Below, in pieces: positions 15,001 to 30,000 of a stretch of DNA of 38,975 nucleotides (the first letter of the stretch is position 1; the number at the start of each line of letters is the position of its first letter). This stretch comes from an uncultured Clostridia bacterium (GTDB lineage: Bacteria; Bacillota; Clostridia; Christensenellales; CAG-1252). The notes under the pieces were generated by a model. The model made no database searches and was not told the origin of the DNA. It worked only from the letters and a program-made list of their open reading frames with translations. The position numbers and the translations under genes are program-made. The stretch is taken from the NCBI GenBank assembly GCA_945482995.1, contig CALYRM010000011.1, forward strand, positions 1-38,975, written 5' to 3'.

Positions 15001-18000
15001 TCGGTTGCAAGATACAATTCATTTAAGTCGTTTACAACGTCGGTATATTCCTCGGCAACAATTTGATAATTTTCATCGATAACCTTTGTAGGTTTGTAAG
15101 CATTATCCTTTGCCCAATACGTACTTGATACGTATCTTAAAAGGTTATGGCTTTCGTCTACTACTTGCCCATTCTTTTGTAGTATGGTTGCATAGTTTTT
15201 AAGTCTTAACGTCAACTCAAAGTTTTCAACGCCTAACGTCAAATCGGGTGATACGAATACGCTTACGTTGAAGTAGCCTGTAGCTAAAACGCTTTCTGCA
15301 TTATTGTATAGCTCAAATTTCCATAAGCCTGTATCGAAGTTATTTGCGCTGACATAATCCAATACAACCCTGTTACCAACAATTGTAAAGTATTTGCTTA
15401 GTTCTTCCGAAGGAACAGCCTTAATTTGACCTTCCTTAGAAATAAACTTCGCTTTAACAACTCCGTCAAGGGCATTAACAAATTCGTATTCTAAGTCGGT
15501 TTCGACATCTTGAACACCAAACTTGTCGTTATTGTTTGGCAAACCTGAAATATAATCACTTTCGGTGATTTTTGTTACAGAGTCAACTAGAACGATGTTC
15601 ATAGTGACACCGCTGATTTCGGGTAAAGCCATATTCAAGCCCAACAACTCTTCAACAATCATTAATACGTCTGCACCGATATTGAGAGTAATTGTGTCTT
15701 GGCTTGCTCCGAAGTGATTGATTACCGATAGTATAGTGGTTACTATTTGTGCAGGATTACCAAATCCCAATTGTTTTCTCGTGCCAACCTTAGCTGGGAT
15801 TGTTACACTACCGCTGTCGGTTGTTATTATAAATTCATAATAAACACCTTGATTTGATTCGTTTAATGCTACCGCATTAGCATTATTCAATAGACTTATA
15901 GATGTCAAAGCTTCACCATCTACACTTACAATATCAAAGTAGCTTGAAATCAATTCAGGGGTATCCAAAACTATCTTTTCTCTAACGTCGCCCGATCCAT
16001 TTATATTCAAGTTTTCAATGATAATCGAGTTGATTGCCTTACCCTTTAGAGCAACCTTGAATGGCACGTTATTCTTTTCTTCAAGATAGAAATACATTCT
16101 GCCCTTACTTGCAAGCTCGGGGTATTCCTTACTTAAATCGAAATTGATAAGCTCTTCCGTCTTTTCTTCCTCTGCAGCTTGAACGGTCTTTTCGCCCAAC
16201 AACTCCAATACGTTGATTTTAATTGACGGAGTATCTGCCAAAACGCCGAAATCAATATAAGCCCAACCGTTCTTTATATATAAGGATAATAATAATTTAG
16301 GTGTGCTTGGGTCGGTTACGTTGATTAACTCAAACAATACTTCGTTTTCGGATAAAATTCTATTGATATCAATTCCGTCTAAACCGTTTCCGAAAATGCT
16401 ATCAAGGCTGATATTTGCCATTAAATTCATTTGCATATTGTAGTTAGCGTCTTCAAAGTCAATACCCAAGTCTACCGTTTCACCAAGTAGGTTGGTAATC
16501 AATGTTGAAATGCTCCAATAGCCTTGATAAGATTCAGCATTGATTTCAGCGGAAGCGGAAATCAAAATGTTGTCGTTTGTGGTTAATTTACCGTAGGTCG
16601 GCAAGCTATTCTTTATATCCTCATCAAGTTTTTCTCTTATGTTCTCGGTGTTAAGCTTCATGCCTACGTTTGATAACGAAACCGTTATACTCGGATTTAT
16701 GCTATAACTCGGCTCGTTTGTTCCAGCCTCAATATTTATTCCCAAACCCTCAACGGTGCTTAGCTTCAAGCCACCCTTTAATACGGCAGCATCTTCTAAG
16801 GCTTCTAACTCAAAATCGAAGCCCAACGAATTTAATAACTGCGCAACAATGCTTGGACTGATTTGTACTTGGACGCCTCTTTCTAAGGATACGTCAACTT
16901 TTTGCAATGAGTGGAGTACTAGTTGTAACGTATAGGCAATATCGGATAAGGATTTACCCGAAGAATTGTATTTATCAATACAACTTCCATCACTACAATA
17001 CGGGCATAGCTCATAGCAACAGCCACGTGCGGTACAAATTGGATCGTAACAACCGCACTTCAAAGCGTTTTCTTTGTTCCAAACTGGTTTATGGCAGTTT
17101 ATATCATCGGAAGGATTCTTTACGTATGCGCAATCGGTGCAGCTAAGTACACAGCTACCGCGTGCGACGCATTCCGCATTGTTACAAGAACATACCAATG
17201 TGGTAACTTCGCCTGCTTCTGTTACGTTGTGGTGAGTGCAATCGCAATTGTTTTTGCAATTACTACCGTCGCAAAGCATATTGTTAATACAGTTCTCGGA
17301 GTCACAACCGCAAGCAAAGTAGGTACACTCGCAACAATCATCTCCACATATTCTTGAACCGTACTCATTATAACAACTTCCGTTTGCGTTGCAGAGAATA
17401 TTCTCGCAACCGCAGCTTAATTTTTCCTTATATAACAAGGAGTTTAAGTCAATTCCTACGTATTTAATTTGTACAATATTAAATGCAGGAATGTCTAAGT
17501 ATAGAGTGCAACCCTCTTCGGCTAATCCGTCATAGAAAATGAAGCCCATTCTACGTCTTTCCTTGCCATACTTGCCACCCTCGTATAAGGTCAATGCAAC
17601 TTGTGAAGCATTGATATTATTCAAATCAATACTTCCCTCGATAACCAAGGTAAATACCATTTGTCCGCCGAAAGGCTTTGTTATGAACTTGAATACCGAA
17701 TCAAATCCCGGTATCAGTTGAGCAACAATTTCAGTAAAGTCGGTTGTAAGCTCGGTTTCACCATTTAAGCCCTCTCCGGGGGTTTCATCAAATTCGATAG
17801 CTACATTAAAGCTAATCTTTGTCATTTCCGAGAATAATTGATATTCGTTAACATCCTTTAATTCGGAAATTTCTTGTCTTGTAGTTTCATCTATAGCATA
17901 GAAAGGTATGTAGTGTTTACCTGTGTCAAGCGTAAAGTTGCCAACTTCTAAGGATATCGTTGACTTTTCACCCAAAAACTCGCCTGTTTCTACCGACCAA

Positions 18001-21000
18001 CCGCCATAGAACCACAATGACAACGATGCGTCTAATTTTTCAAAGAAGGATTCATCATATAGGTTGCCCTTGTCTCTGAAAGCTTTTAGATTTTCCAAAG
18101 CAATATCGTATGCTTCCTTGCTTGCTTCGGTTGCACTGAGGCGTGCAAAACGCTTTACAAGCTCGTCTATTACGGTTGATTTTCCGTTTTCAACGTCAAA
18201 CTCTTGAATCGCTTTCTTGATTGCAGTCAATTCCTCAACATTATCCGAAACAACCTCGACAGAATTCAAAAGCTTTATTAATGCAACCTTTTGAGCTTCT
18301 GTACGGATATCACGTGATAAGTAGTTGATTGATAAAGTCAAACCGCCGGCAGGAGCGTCTTCATAATTCAACTTTTCATGTGCCAAAAGCTCGAATAGAT
18401 TTGATAAGATATGTGTTGTCGTGATTAATTGAATATGAGTTTTTGAAACGACAAAGGTATCAATCATTCCTGTAATAAGACTTGCCCAATGATCTCTTGA
18501 CGATCCGTCGCAGGTGTGCTTGTCTTCAACTATTTCAAACACGCAGTCTTTGCTATGTGCGTAACACTCTTCCTTTGTGGAGTGAGTTGTACATTCGATA
18601 AACATACATGTAGTTGAATCAACGGGACACGTATAATCGGAAACGTGTTCCGGATTGATACAACCGCAAGACAAAACACTCTTATGACATTCACAAGGAT
18701 TTTTACTATTTATACATCCGCCTTTTTCGGAGTCACATCTACATATTGGCATTCTAACCAATTCTTGCTGTATTACGCCGTCAACCTTTACAAAGGTTCC
18801 GTCCTCGGCTCTTACATTTTGATATACATATTTCCAACCCGAAATACATGTACCTGCTTCAATACACTCGGGATTCATACATCTGCAATCTAAGGCTTGG
18901 TGACAATTACACTTACAATTTTCGGTATCGTGACAATACAAGCCGTTGAGTCCGCAAGCGTTCTCATAGTCGCCTGTTTCATGCGCATACTTCAAGCAGT
19001 ACTCGTCGGTACAGCCACAAGGTAGTACGCAACAAGAACAGCTACAATCATCTTGGCAAAGTTTGATTCCATTAATATCGAAACAACTTCCGTTTGCTAA
19101 GCATTGTGCTTGAATGCAACCACAATCAAGCTTATCGTCACCCTCGGCAGGAGTTTCGGTATCGGGTTCATCATCAGGTTTCGGTTCGTCCTTTCCGCCC
19201 ACGCCCGACAATAGGTCATCTAAATTAACGCTTATCTTAATGTCGTACAAACCAATCATAGGAGCGTCAAGATAGAGAGCGTTATCCATTCCTACAAAAT
19301 ATGCTCTTGCAAATAAGGCTTGATTGTATTGTGAGTTGCCATGTGAATCCTCTCCAATCTTTTCTTGTACATTGATTGTTAGTAGCAATTCACTGAAAGC
19401 AATATTTTTCAAATTGATATTAGCTTTCACGTCAATTCCGATAAGCATATCAATATTATCAACAATATTGAGCGATAGTTGGTCGTTCAACAAATATTGA
19501 AGTACCTTTTCAAGGTTGATATGTGATTGAAGCATATCGACATCCATATTGATACTTGCTTCAAAGTAGATTGTTTCTAAAACAAGTTTTTCGGGAGCGG
19601 ATAGGTCTAATAATGTCGTATATGCCGTTACGTCTTGCGTTCTATCCGGTCTTATTGACATATCGCCAAGCTTAACGCCGTCTATTCCCACTCTTGCCCT
19701 TAAGTAGCCGTATCTTGTTTCTTCACTTATTGCCATATCGTTTTCCAACTCAAAGTCAATTATTAATTGCTTGTTGGTAATGCTTAAACCTATGAAGCTC
19801 TCTGCAATGTCGGAATCAACTACTGAGAACGGTAACTTTATTTGTAATTCCTTTAAGAAGTAATCGAGAGCGATTTCGATTATATTACCGTTGAATACGA
19901 TATTTAAGCCTTCGGGTAGGCTGTGGTTACCGTCTGCAATAACAACCTTGTCTACTATAGAAGAAATAAATCTTGCAATTGAATACCATTGAGGCTCATC
20001 TGATGCTGCAGAAACGCCACCGAAAATCGATTGAACCACGGAGGACAAGTCAACGCCGGTGATTAATACTCTCGGAATTTCGAACCATGGTAAATCGACA
20101 TACAATTCGCCTCTTTCTATATCTAAATACAAGGATAAAGCAAGCGAGCCTATATCGTATACGTTATCTTTATAGTAAACCTCTAAGACTATTTCACTGC
20201 TCATATAATCGACTATTCCAAGCTTGACATCAAGGTTGAAGTAGAACGTTCCCTGCATATCGTCAAGAGTGAACGGAATATTCGCATTCTTTACAAGGCT
20301 CGACAATACTCCGCCAAAGTCATATTCGCCGTCGGGGAAGTTATAATCAAGAGAACCCGACGTGTTGAGATAGACGTGGTCATAGTCATCGGTTGTGCTA
20401 TAACGAGATCCGTCAAACGGAATCTCTTGTTTTGTTCCTCTAAAGTTGTAATCTCTTATTACAAGGTTTAAATATGGATCTTCTTGTCCGCTTACCTTAG
20501 AGTTGAAGGAAATATTTGCGGAAATTTTTCTCTTGAACAAGTCAAGGCTTACGCTAATTTCCTTTAATTCACGAACAAGCGCTTCGGTATTCAATATTTC
20601 AAGTCCGATTGCGTTCAAAATATTCTTGTTGAATATTACCGACAATGCGCCGTCACCAACCTGTAATTTGGAAACAAGCATTGTCAAAAGCTGAGCGGTA
20701 GTGTAGCCGCCTTCTTCACCGGCTTCCGACACTTCGTCTTTTGGTGTTCTATTCAAAAGGTCGTAGATCAATTCCTTTAAGTCTAAGCTTTCGATTAACT
20801 CAGTTAATCCAAGCTTATCAAATATGCTCTTGATATTGAATTCGACTCTGATATTCAATTCGTCGTCAAGAATAGGTGCGGATAGGTATAAATAACCTGT
20901 TCCGTCATAGTAAAGGGTGAGCATATCCTTATCGGTTGCGTATAGGTGCAAGAATAATTCGGTATTAGATAAATCTTTAATATTTAAGTTAATATTAAAA

Positions 21001-24000
21001 TCTAATATCAATTTATTTGTAGAACTGCTTTCCACTACAAGCGGTATATCCGACAATCCTAAAACGTTGCTGAATACGTCGGTCAATACGTAGTCTGCAG
21101 GTGTAAATTCGGTGCTATCCTTTGCCTCGTTCACGTGGTAGCCTAACTCTATCGATACTCCTGCATAAAGATATTCAATATTTTCTACAAACGCATATTT
21201 TGTTGCGTCTGAAACATATTTGCTGATAAAACCGCCAAGTTTTACAACAGGACGATTGATTTGTGCGGATAATACAGTGTTGTTGCTTGAGTTATCCGTT
21301 GCAATCAAATCTAAAGAAATGAGTTTGTCTGTATTCTTATCAAGGGTAAGCCCCAAATCAACCTCAACGTTTGCGTCTTTTAGCGCATATCCAAACTTAT
21401 CTAACATTAGTCCGATGAAAGCTACGCTACCTTTGAGCGCCAATTCGTTGGAGTGAATCAAAATTTGAAATGCCTTTTCATAATCCAATTCGCTTTCCCC
21501 TGCAGCGGCAACTTCATTTGATCCGAATACCAAATTAAGCAATTCTTCAACATCAAGTTTCATTGCCATTTGCGGGAAGCCCATATTGGATAAATCAAGA
21601 TAGATATAACTATTTTGATAGAACATTTCGGCAAGAACTGTTGAAGCGTTATTCGTTGTTCTTCTCAATTCAAAGTAGATATAGAGATCGTCAACCAATG
21701 CCAAAACCAATTCCTTAAACGTTCCGCCCTGAATAAGTTGAGCGAGTTTATCCGAACCCATACCTACATTGACTTCAAGGGTGAAATCAAGTTTTTGTTG
21801 GTTTTCATTAAATACGATTTGAGTGGTTGCGTCTTTTATATCGTTCAAAATTCCGTCAAAAATATTGTCGTCTTCGGTGGATTCAACAAGGTTACCAACG
21901 TTGATAACACTTCCGTCAGACGCTAATACAATAGATCCGCTAAGCCCTAGGTATAAAGCTTTTGCTTGGGTTATTGTAGTATATTGTCCCAAAGGAGTTT
22001 CGAATTTTAAATCTTGGTCAAACGCAATTAGAGGTTGATATACAACCAAGTCTAAATATTCATCCTTAAGCTTAAACGAATTCATTAAGTTTACAATCTC
22101 GGTTTTTTGGTTGACGTCAACCGTAACGAAGTTATCGTTCAAGATCATACTTCTAATTACGTCAAACTCCTCGTTTGTATTCTTATCTGGGTTAAAGGAT
22201 CTTAACTTAGCTAACGCCTGCTCCTTGATAGAAATTGAAACGTCGCTAACTTCGGCTGCTTCAAGCTTTGCTATTATGTTTTGAAGCGCAGTCTTGTTGC
22301 CGTCGTTTAACAAGAATTCAAGTTTTGCTTCGATAAATTTATTTTGTTCTACGTCATTTTCATTATCTTTCTTGAAGATTACGCTTTCGGTATCTTGTGA
22401 AAGAATTATATTGAAAATGTTAATAAAGCTTCTATCTGTATTTAATTTTGCAAAGTCGATATTAACGCCAACAAGCTGTAATGCCTTGGTTAAAAGGTCA
22501 TCGACAAAGCTTACAGTCAATTCGGTTTCGGTAATTCTCAAACCTGTAAACAAGCCCAAAATGCTTTCGATTGATATAGCATCTCCTGCTTGGCTTACAT
22601 CAGGAGCAGGCTCGAGTAAGCCTTGTATTGTGCTGTTTATAAAGGATTTCCAAGGTACCTCGTCAATCTTCAATAATAAATCAAAGTACGGGATATTGAC
22701 GTACAATGCGCCTTCTTCGCCCTCGGAGCCAATGTAGCTCAAACCAAACTTCAACTCGTCAATCGATACAACGCCGTTACTTACGTCGGATAGCTTGTAA
22801 ATTTGAATTACGATTTCGGATCCGCCGATATCGACAGGTATCTTTGAGTATTGGTCAAAGCGGATATTTAATTGTAAGTCTAACAAGTAGTGAGCGTCCA
22901 AAGCGTCCTCAACCCATAAGCCTACAGGGATCTCGGAAAGGTCGAATGGTAAGCCCTCTAACGGTAACAAATTGTCTAAGGTTTCGCCGATTAAATCGGT
23001 TATCGCAATAAAGACATCCTCTTGTGCTTGAACGTTGAATTCGATAGCTGTCTTAAAGGTCAAAAACTCGATGTTCTCTTTATAGGTCTTTGGTGAACTT
23101 ATTTCATATTCGCTTGCATCAATATTCAAGTTGCCGATGCTTAGCGATATTTCGGAATTGTCGTTAACTCTTAACTGCAAGCCTATTCTACCGTCAACAT
23201 AGCCTAACGTTAAATCGCCACCGACTGAGTTAACTGCAAAGTAATTACCATACCAGTTTTCGCTGTTGCTGTTTTGAGTCAAAACCATATCACTAGCACC
23301 CGAAAGAGTGAGTGTGATAATTTCAAGTCCCGATAAGTCAACGTCGCTTATAATGGTCTTTACAACCTGCTTAGCCATAGCAAAACTAGATGTTGTGCCG
23401 TCCGAATATACCACCTCGACTTGATACGTGCCTACTGCAAGTGCGTTTGCACCGCTTGAAGCGAAGTTAAATTCGATTGTATTTTCAAAACGATCGATAA
23501 TGAAGTATCTATTGATATTTTGAGTTGTTGTCAACTCTTCGATTAATGCTGAATTCTTATAAATAGAGATTCTATCAATACTCTTGTAGCCAATGTTTAA
23601 TACATACTTATCGTGAGACAATTGTTTATTGAACTTAAACTCTGTATTTACTATTTCAAATTTATTGCTTTGAGCTGTACCGTCGGTATATACAACGCTA
23701 AACTCGTGCGTTTCTCTCGACAAAGCGTTAAACTGGGCGGTATTCTTTGCCAATGTTAGCTTGCCGTCTGCGATAACAAAGTACTTTTCAATATCGGCGC
23801 CTGTCAAGTCGATTCCATCTAAAACGACTTTTTCAATCGCCTTATTAGCCAAAGCTAAGCTATAGAAGTACGAGGTTTCACCGCTTTCCTTTACAAAGCC
23901 CGTGCCGTAACGAATACCTGCAACAACAGAAGTATAGTCGCCGTCGGGTAGATTACGAGTATATTCGTTATTCTTCAAGGTGAATCCACGAACCAAAGAC

Positions 24001-27000
24001 GGTAGATATTTATCGAATCCAATAAATGACAATACCGATTGCAAAATTTCACCGGTTACTGTGAGTTTGAAATCGTCATCTACCATGTAGATTCCCAAAC
24101 AACCTTTCAATGAATTTAATAGCGCTTTCATTGAACCGTCTTCGCCGTAAATTTCGCCGTCTTCTGCTGCGGTTACCTTGCCACTATCAAATACGCCGCC
24201 TATAACCTCGCCAAGGTCAATATCGATTTGGAATGGCTCGATATCTAAAAACGCAAGGTCAATACCCAAAATACCGCTGTTTGTACCTCTAGTATAATAT
24301 AAACTCAATAGGCTTAAATCCTCGTGTTCCGCTTTAAGCTCGATATAGAAGGTCAAGCCGTAAAGTGTTTCGGAGCCTTCCGCAAGGTTGAAAGCAGCGT
24401 CAACGGACAATACATATCTTCCTTGGAGCATATCCACAATGTCGATTGATAGATTGGAATTAACTAATTCCGATAGTATTGCTTTGAAGTCAAAAGCGTT
24501 CGTATCGTTAGGATCGGTAGTTGCGCCCATGTTAAAGTCTAGCGCTACGTCAAATGAGACGTGTCCGTGAATTGCGTCTGCCGAAATGTATTCGCCTAAT
24601 TGACCGAAGAACTCGGCTTTCATCGATTCGCTGGAAGCGCCTGAATCATAAACAGGTACCTTGGTATCTCTGAATTCCAAAACGATATCGCCTAAGGCAA
24701 CATCTAAGAAGAAGTCGGGATTCATTGCGTTGGCAATATGAATTCCTAAGCCTTTTTCGATATCTGTTTCGATACCTGCTTCTCCATAATTTGTTTCAAG
24801 TGTTAAATCGTTTAACGTACCAATGCCGATCAAAGAAACCATTTCAGGTAACGTCAATTCCAAACCTGCCATTACGCATACTCTTGACAAGATTTGAGAG
24901 CTTAGCGAAACTAAAATTCCGTTTGGCGAAAGCTTGATTGCGTCGAGAAGCTTAATAATATCTATATAATCAATGTTTTCACCGGCTGCGCTTTGCTTGT
25001 TGCCACCGCCGATTTTCTTCAATATGTTCGTCAAGATATCATTCAAACTAAATGCATCTCTCAACGCAAGTTTTAAGTTAAATGCGGGAACATTGACATA
25101 AATAGAATCGGTAATGTTGCTTCTATAATAGATTCCCAATACCGGCTCGCCGTCTTGATATCTTGTCGTATTGTTCTTATCTTTTACTATCAACATTAAC
25201 TCTAAATCAAGACTGTTGATAATATTTGAAACTACGCTTGCTATATCAAAGTTATCGCCAAAGGTCGCCAAACCAATTCCCGATAAATCTAATCCCGATA
25301 TGCTTACTTCTACGTCCAATCCGTAGTAGATTTCGCCTTTTTCGTCCGAAGTCAAGAATACCTTGAGTAGGTCGTTATAGCTTGCTATTTCCTTTGAAGA
25401 TATAATCTTATCTCCGTTTTCTTCGACAACGGTTTCACCCTTACCGGCTTTAACTGTCATCGACATTCCAAAGTACGTTTGCTCAACGTCGTTCAACAAA
25501 GTCGACGTATTCTTTAACTCGGTGATTTGTGTGGTTAGTTCATCAACATTTTCCAAGGTTTCATTGTCGTTTACAAAGAACGCCTTGTAATCGTTTAGGT
25601 TGACGGATAACACGCTTGCTCCACCCAAAACAAGAGTTAAACTTGTCTTATCTGCGTTAAATGCCAAAGAAGCACCCTCAATCAAACCGTCAATTTCCGA
25701 GAAAATACCCGTTGCACCGATGAAGTCTAGCAATAGACTTATAACGCCTCCGTTTAAGTTTACGCCGATTCCGTCAATAACTTCGGTTTGAATTATAGCA
25801 TCGATAGGCTCGCTTGCTTCCGAAGTCTTGGGCTCTAACATTCCATTTATCAAATTGGAAATTAGATCGATAATACCTAAGTCGTCAACTCTGATTGCAT
25901 TGTTTTGTTGATTGCCTATTTGTAGATATGCTGCTTCAATGGGTTCGTTTTCTACAGAATATCTATCAATAGAGTTATAATACAAAGAAAGCAATCTTTC
26001 GTCAGATATATAATTTATTTCACCGTCATTTGTTGCGTATAGGCTTAACCATAATTCTAAACCTAAGTCATCCAAGCCGTTGAGTTTGACGTTCAAACCT
26101 AACTCCAAGCCCAAGTCAACAGTAACCTTACCTGTTTCGGAATTTACAATAAGTTCAAAGCTTGTTCCCGGGATATTGTTGGCAATTAACTCATTTACAT
26201 TGTTTGCGTAATCGCTATCTAATAAAAGATTAATTTCTGCCTTTGTATATACGCCTGCGTTTATTTCTTTCCAATCTACGCAGTTAGCTTCATTTGCTAC
26301 AAAGCTATCCGGACGGGCAAATTCAACTGCCAAGCCGTTTAATCCAAGATTTGCGGAGAATACTTTTTCGCTGTCGAATATGTCAATTCCTACTCCTACG
26401 TTCAATCCGCTTTCGTTATTCATTCCCAAAGAAACGTTTGCAGATATATCGGGAAGTACAATGTTATCTAATATGTTAATCGACAACAAAGAGGTCAATA
26501 CACCAACAATGTTTGTCGTGGTAATTGCTTTAATCATTCCTTCGCCGCCGTTAATTTCAATTCTATCCAAGCAATCGTTTACAATGCCGAATATGTCGGT
26601 TGTTTCGCCAGCTGGCTGAACCTCTGCCTTTGCACCGGTGATAGACGATAATGCATTAATTATTGTGTCGGCAAAGTTATTCTTGATAGTGTCGTAAATA
26701 AACGGAGCCTCAACATAAAAGTCCTTTAATTCAATAGTCGGCAACGATACGTAAATTCTGTCGGTATTGCTGTCGTAGAATAAATCGAGAATTAAACCCT
26801 TAGCATCTTCAATGGAAACAGCCAAAGCTAATTCCGAAAGGTCATAAAGGTTTGCAAATACTTCTAAATTCAAAACGAATTTAGCGTCTATATCATAATC
26901 GAAATAAATAGAGATTTGAGATAATAGCGTCTTAATTGCGCCCTCTACGCCAAGGTTTTCAAGCAATTGCAATACGGTTGGCGCTAGGTTTACACCCTTG

Positions 27001-30000
27001 CCGGAAGAATCAACCTTGTCTATGCTACCACTCATATCAAAGCCTACGGATATTCCGAAGTAAACTTCTTTGATTGCCAATGCGCCGTTTTCGTCTGAAA
27101 TAGCAATGTAATCGCTTTCGCCAAGTTCGTCTGTAAATACAAGTTCTTCCATATTTGTCGGAGATACCTTTGCAAGCAAGCCGTTGATTGCAACGGATAA
27201 TTCTACCCCTGCCAATCCAACGTCAATATAAACGCCGCCTTCGGTTGATAATCCTAAACCGATTGCATCAAGATATTCGGCAAGGTTGATTGAAGACAAA
27301 TCCAAGCCAAATTGTTGAAGAACGGATAAAATTAATCCGCCGGTCAACGTAACGGCAATGCCGTCTTGATTAAATTTGAGCGCAACAAGCTTATCGTGAA
27401 CAGTTTCGCTTGCCATAGCCACGTTTTGCTCATTTGATTGGAATAAACCGGATAATATTTCGTGTAAATCTAAGCCTTGATATTTGATTGCACCGATTCC
27501 GAACAGAGGAGCACGAGCGTATACAGTGTCATTCTTGCCGTTATAGAAAAGCATTATTACTTGCTCGCCTCTTGCCGAGTTTTCGTCAAGAGAATAAACA
27601 GCCAATAAAACTTGTAAATCTCTTAAAATCTCGGTAGCACTCGATAAATCGCTGAAATTTAAGTTCGATAGGTCTGCGTTTGCGAACAAGTCAAAGCCTA
27701 ATCTTATATTCATATCGCCGTTTGTAACAGCCATACCTAAACCCAACTCGGGAACTAGCTCGTGAATGAGGTTTTCAACCGTCGAACCTTCTTGACCTTG
27801 ATCAAACTCTTTGATGTTGAGATTTAGAGATCCCGTAATTGCAAGTGACATTTCACCTAAGTTAGAAAGATTTAGTTCATTGTAGTTTATAACTTCATCG
27901 GGAATTAAATCGGGATTGCGTTCAAATGCCAATGAAAGATTTTGCAGTCCCAAAGATATATAACTCAAACCCTCGGTGTTATTATTGGAATTCAAATCGT
28001 CTTTGAGGAACAACGTCAAGCCTAAGCCGATTCCGTCGTTTAATTGAACGTTGAGAGAAGGAATAAGTCCGTCAAGCGCAGTACCATTATAAAAATCTTC
28101 AATTCCCAATAACGTGACGCCAACAACGTTCAAAATACGCTTCAAAGTGTTGGAAGCAAGAGTGATTGCTACTCCCTTTGTGCTAACGCTTACTTCGGAT
28201 AAAATCCCTAGATTGGATAAAATAATCTCGCTTACATTGATTGCATTACTTTCACCAGCTGCCGAAACCATTGTACAGCAAGTACATTCACAATTGTCCG
28301 TGCAATCTGCGGATTCGCCTACAATACATGAACCTCTTTGAATACAATCGTCACATTTACAACCACAAGCTAAAGAACCGATTTTTAACTTAAAGTTTTC
28401 GATATCAAAACCTTTGATTTCGGTGCCTTCAACCTTGCCTAATTGAGCGCTGACATAAAGGTAAATTCCGTCAAAGTAAACCGACAACAAGGTTTCATCT
28501 TGCCTTATCAATTCTATTTTGGCCTCCATTCCATTGACAATTTTGCCAATATCCAAGCCGTTTTCCAAAGAAATGTTTGCTGCAAATCTAACAAGTATAT
28601 CACCTTGAACGTTCTTTCCGCCTAAACCCTTGATGTCTATATTAATAAACAAGTCGTTTAGAAGGGTTGCAAATTCACCCAATTCAAAATGCTCGGCAAT
28701 AGTCAATAGGTCGGAAATATCATAGCTATTGCTCTTTAAGTCATAACGAACATATACCTCTGCCGATAATGAGATTTGATCGATTGCACTCAATTCCTTA
28801 TACTCGGCAAAAGCAATTTCGGGAAGTGGTCTTGGCGATAATTCAAGGAATATATCCCGTATCTTCAAGCTTAACTTTAAATTCTCCTCGTGAGTATTAC
28901 CTGTTGCTAAGCCCAACTCTAACCCGATTTCCAAGCCGTTTTGTGTTGAAATACTGATATTACTGTTTGAATCAACCTTAATTATATCGCTTATCTCTTC
29001 GCCCATAAGCACGGTTGCAAGAGCATCAAAAACATCGGTTGCAACGTATACTGCAAGTCCGTCATTTATAGCGACTTTTCCGACAACGCTTCCTACTAAG
29101 TTCAAAACTTGGTCGATAGATAGTTTAGATTCCGTTGGAGTTTCGCTATTCTCAGGAGTTGAAGGAGCGGGAGTTGGCTCATCAGCAATCATCGTTTGAG
29201 GCTTGCTCAACATATTCTCAAGAATGCCATTCACCATACTCTCAAGGTCAAGATCGTATTTAATCTTTGGTACCGTCATTCCCTCGATACCGATATTTTC
29301 TAAATTAATGAATAACGCGGATTTCTCTTCAGAATACTTGGTGTAATAAACAGAAAGCAATTCTTTTCCGTCGCTCTTAGAGGTTATTTCAAGTGCAAGT
29401 TGAATATCTCTAATTCTTAAATCAAAGCCGTTACCCTTGATAATGTCGCTCAACGTAAAGTTTTCAAAACCGATATTCGCTAACACATCCACAGTTACAC
29501 CCGCTTGAATGCGATCTTCGAATTTCAAAACTGCGGCAAGCTCGGTCAAATAATCACGCAACGAACCAATAGCGTCATTTAACTCGATGTTTACGCCACC
29601 GTTAGAATAGTCTTGGTCGCCTGTATCGAAGTCAATATCGACAGACATTCCAAGTGAAACATTAGATAGCTCGTCAAGATTGTTTAAATCGTTCTCTAAT
29701 TCTATTTCCACAAATTCTGGTTCAAAGCCCAAGCCTACAAACGGTAGAGATAGAGATACGGTTGTATCTTCCGCCAATTTCAAGGTCAAATCAGCGTTCA
29801 AACCGAATTTCTCGTGAGCGGCAACAAGCCCTAAATTAATGCTTAAGGAACGGAAAACAAGAGAATTATCAGAATATGACTTATTCTTCATTGAATCGGC
29901 AATGGATTTAATCAATTCGCCGTTGCTGCCCATCAAGCCGCTTACGGTCTCTAGGATATTGATAAACGTTGTACGATTAATATTCAAGTTTATGGTCATA

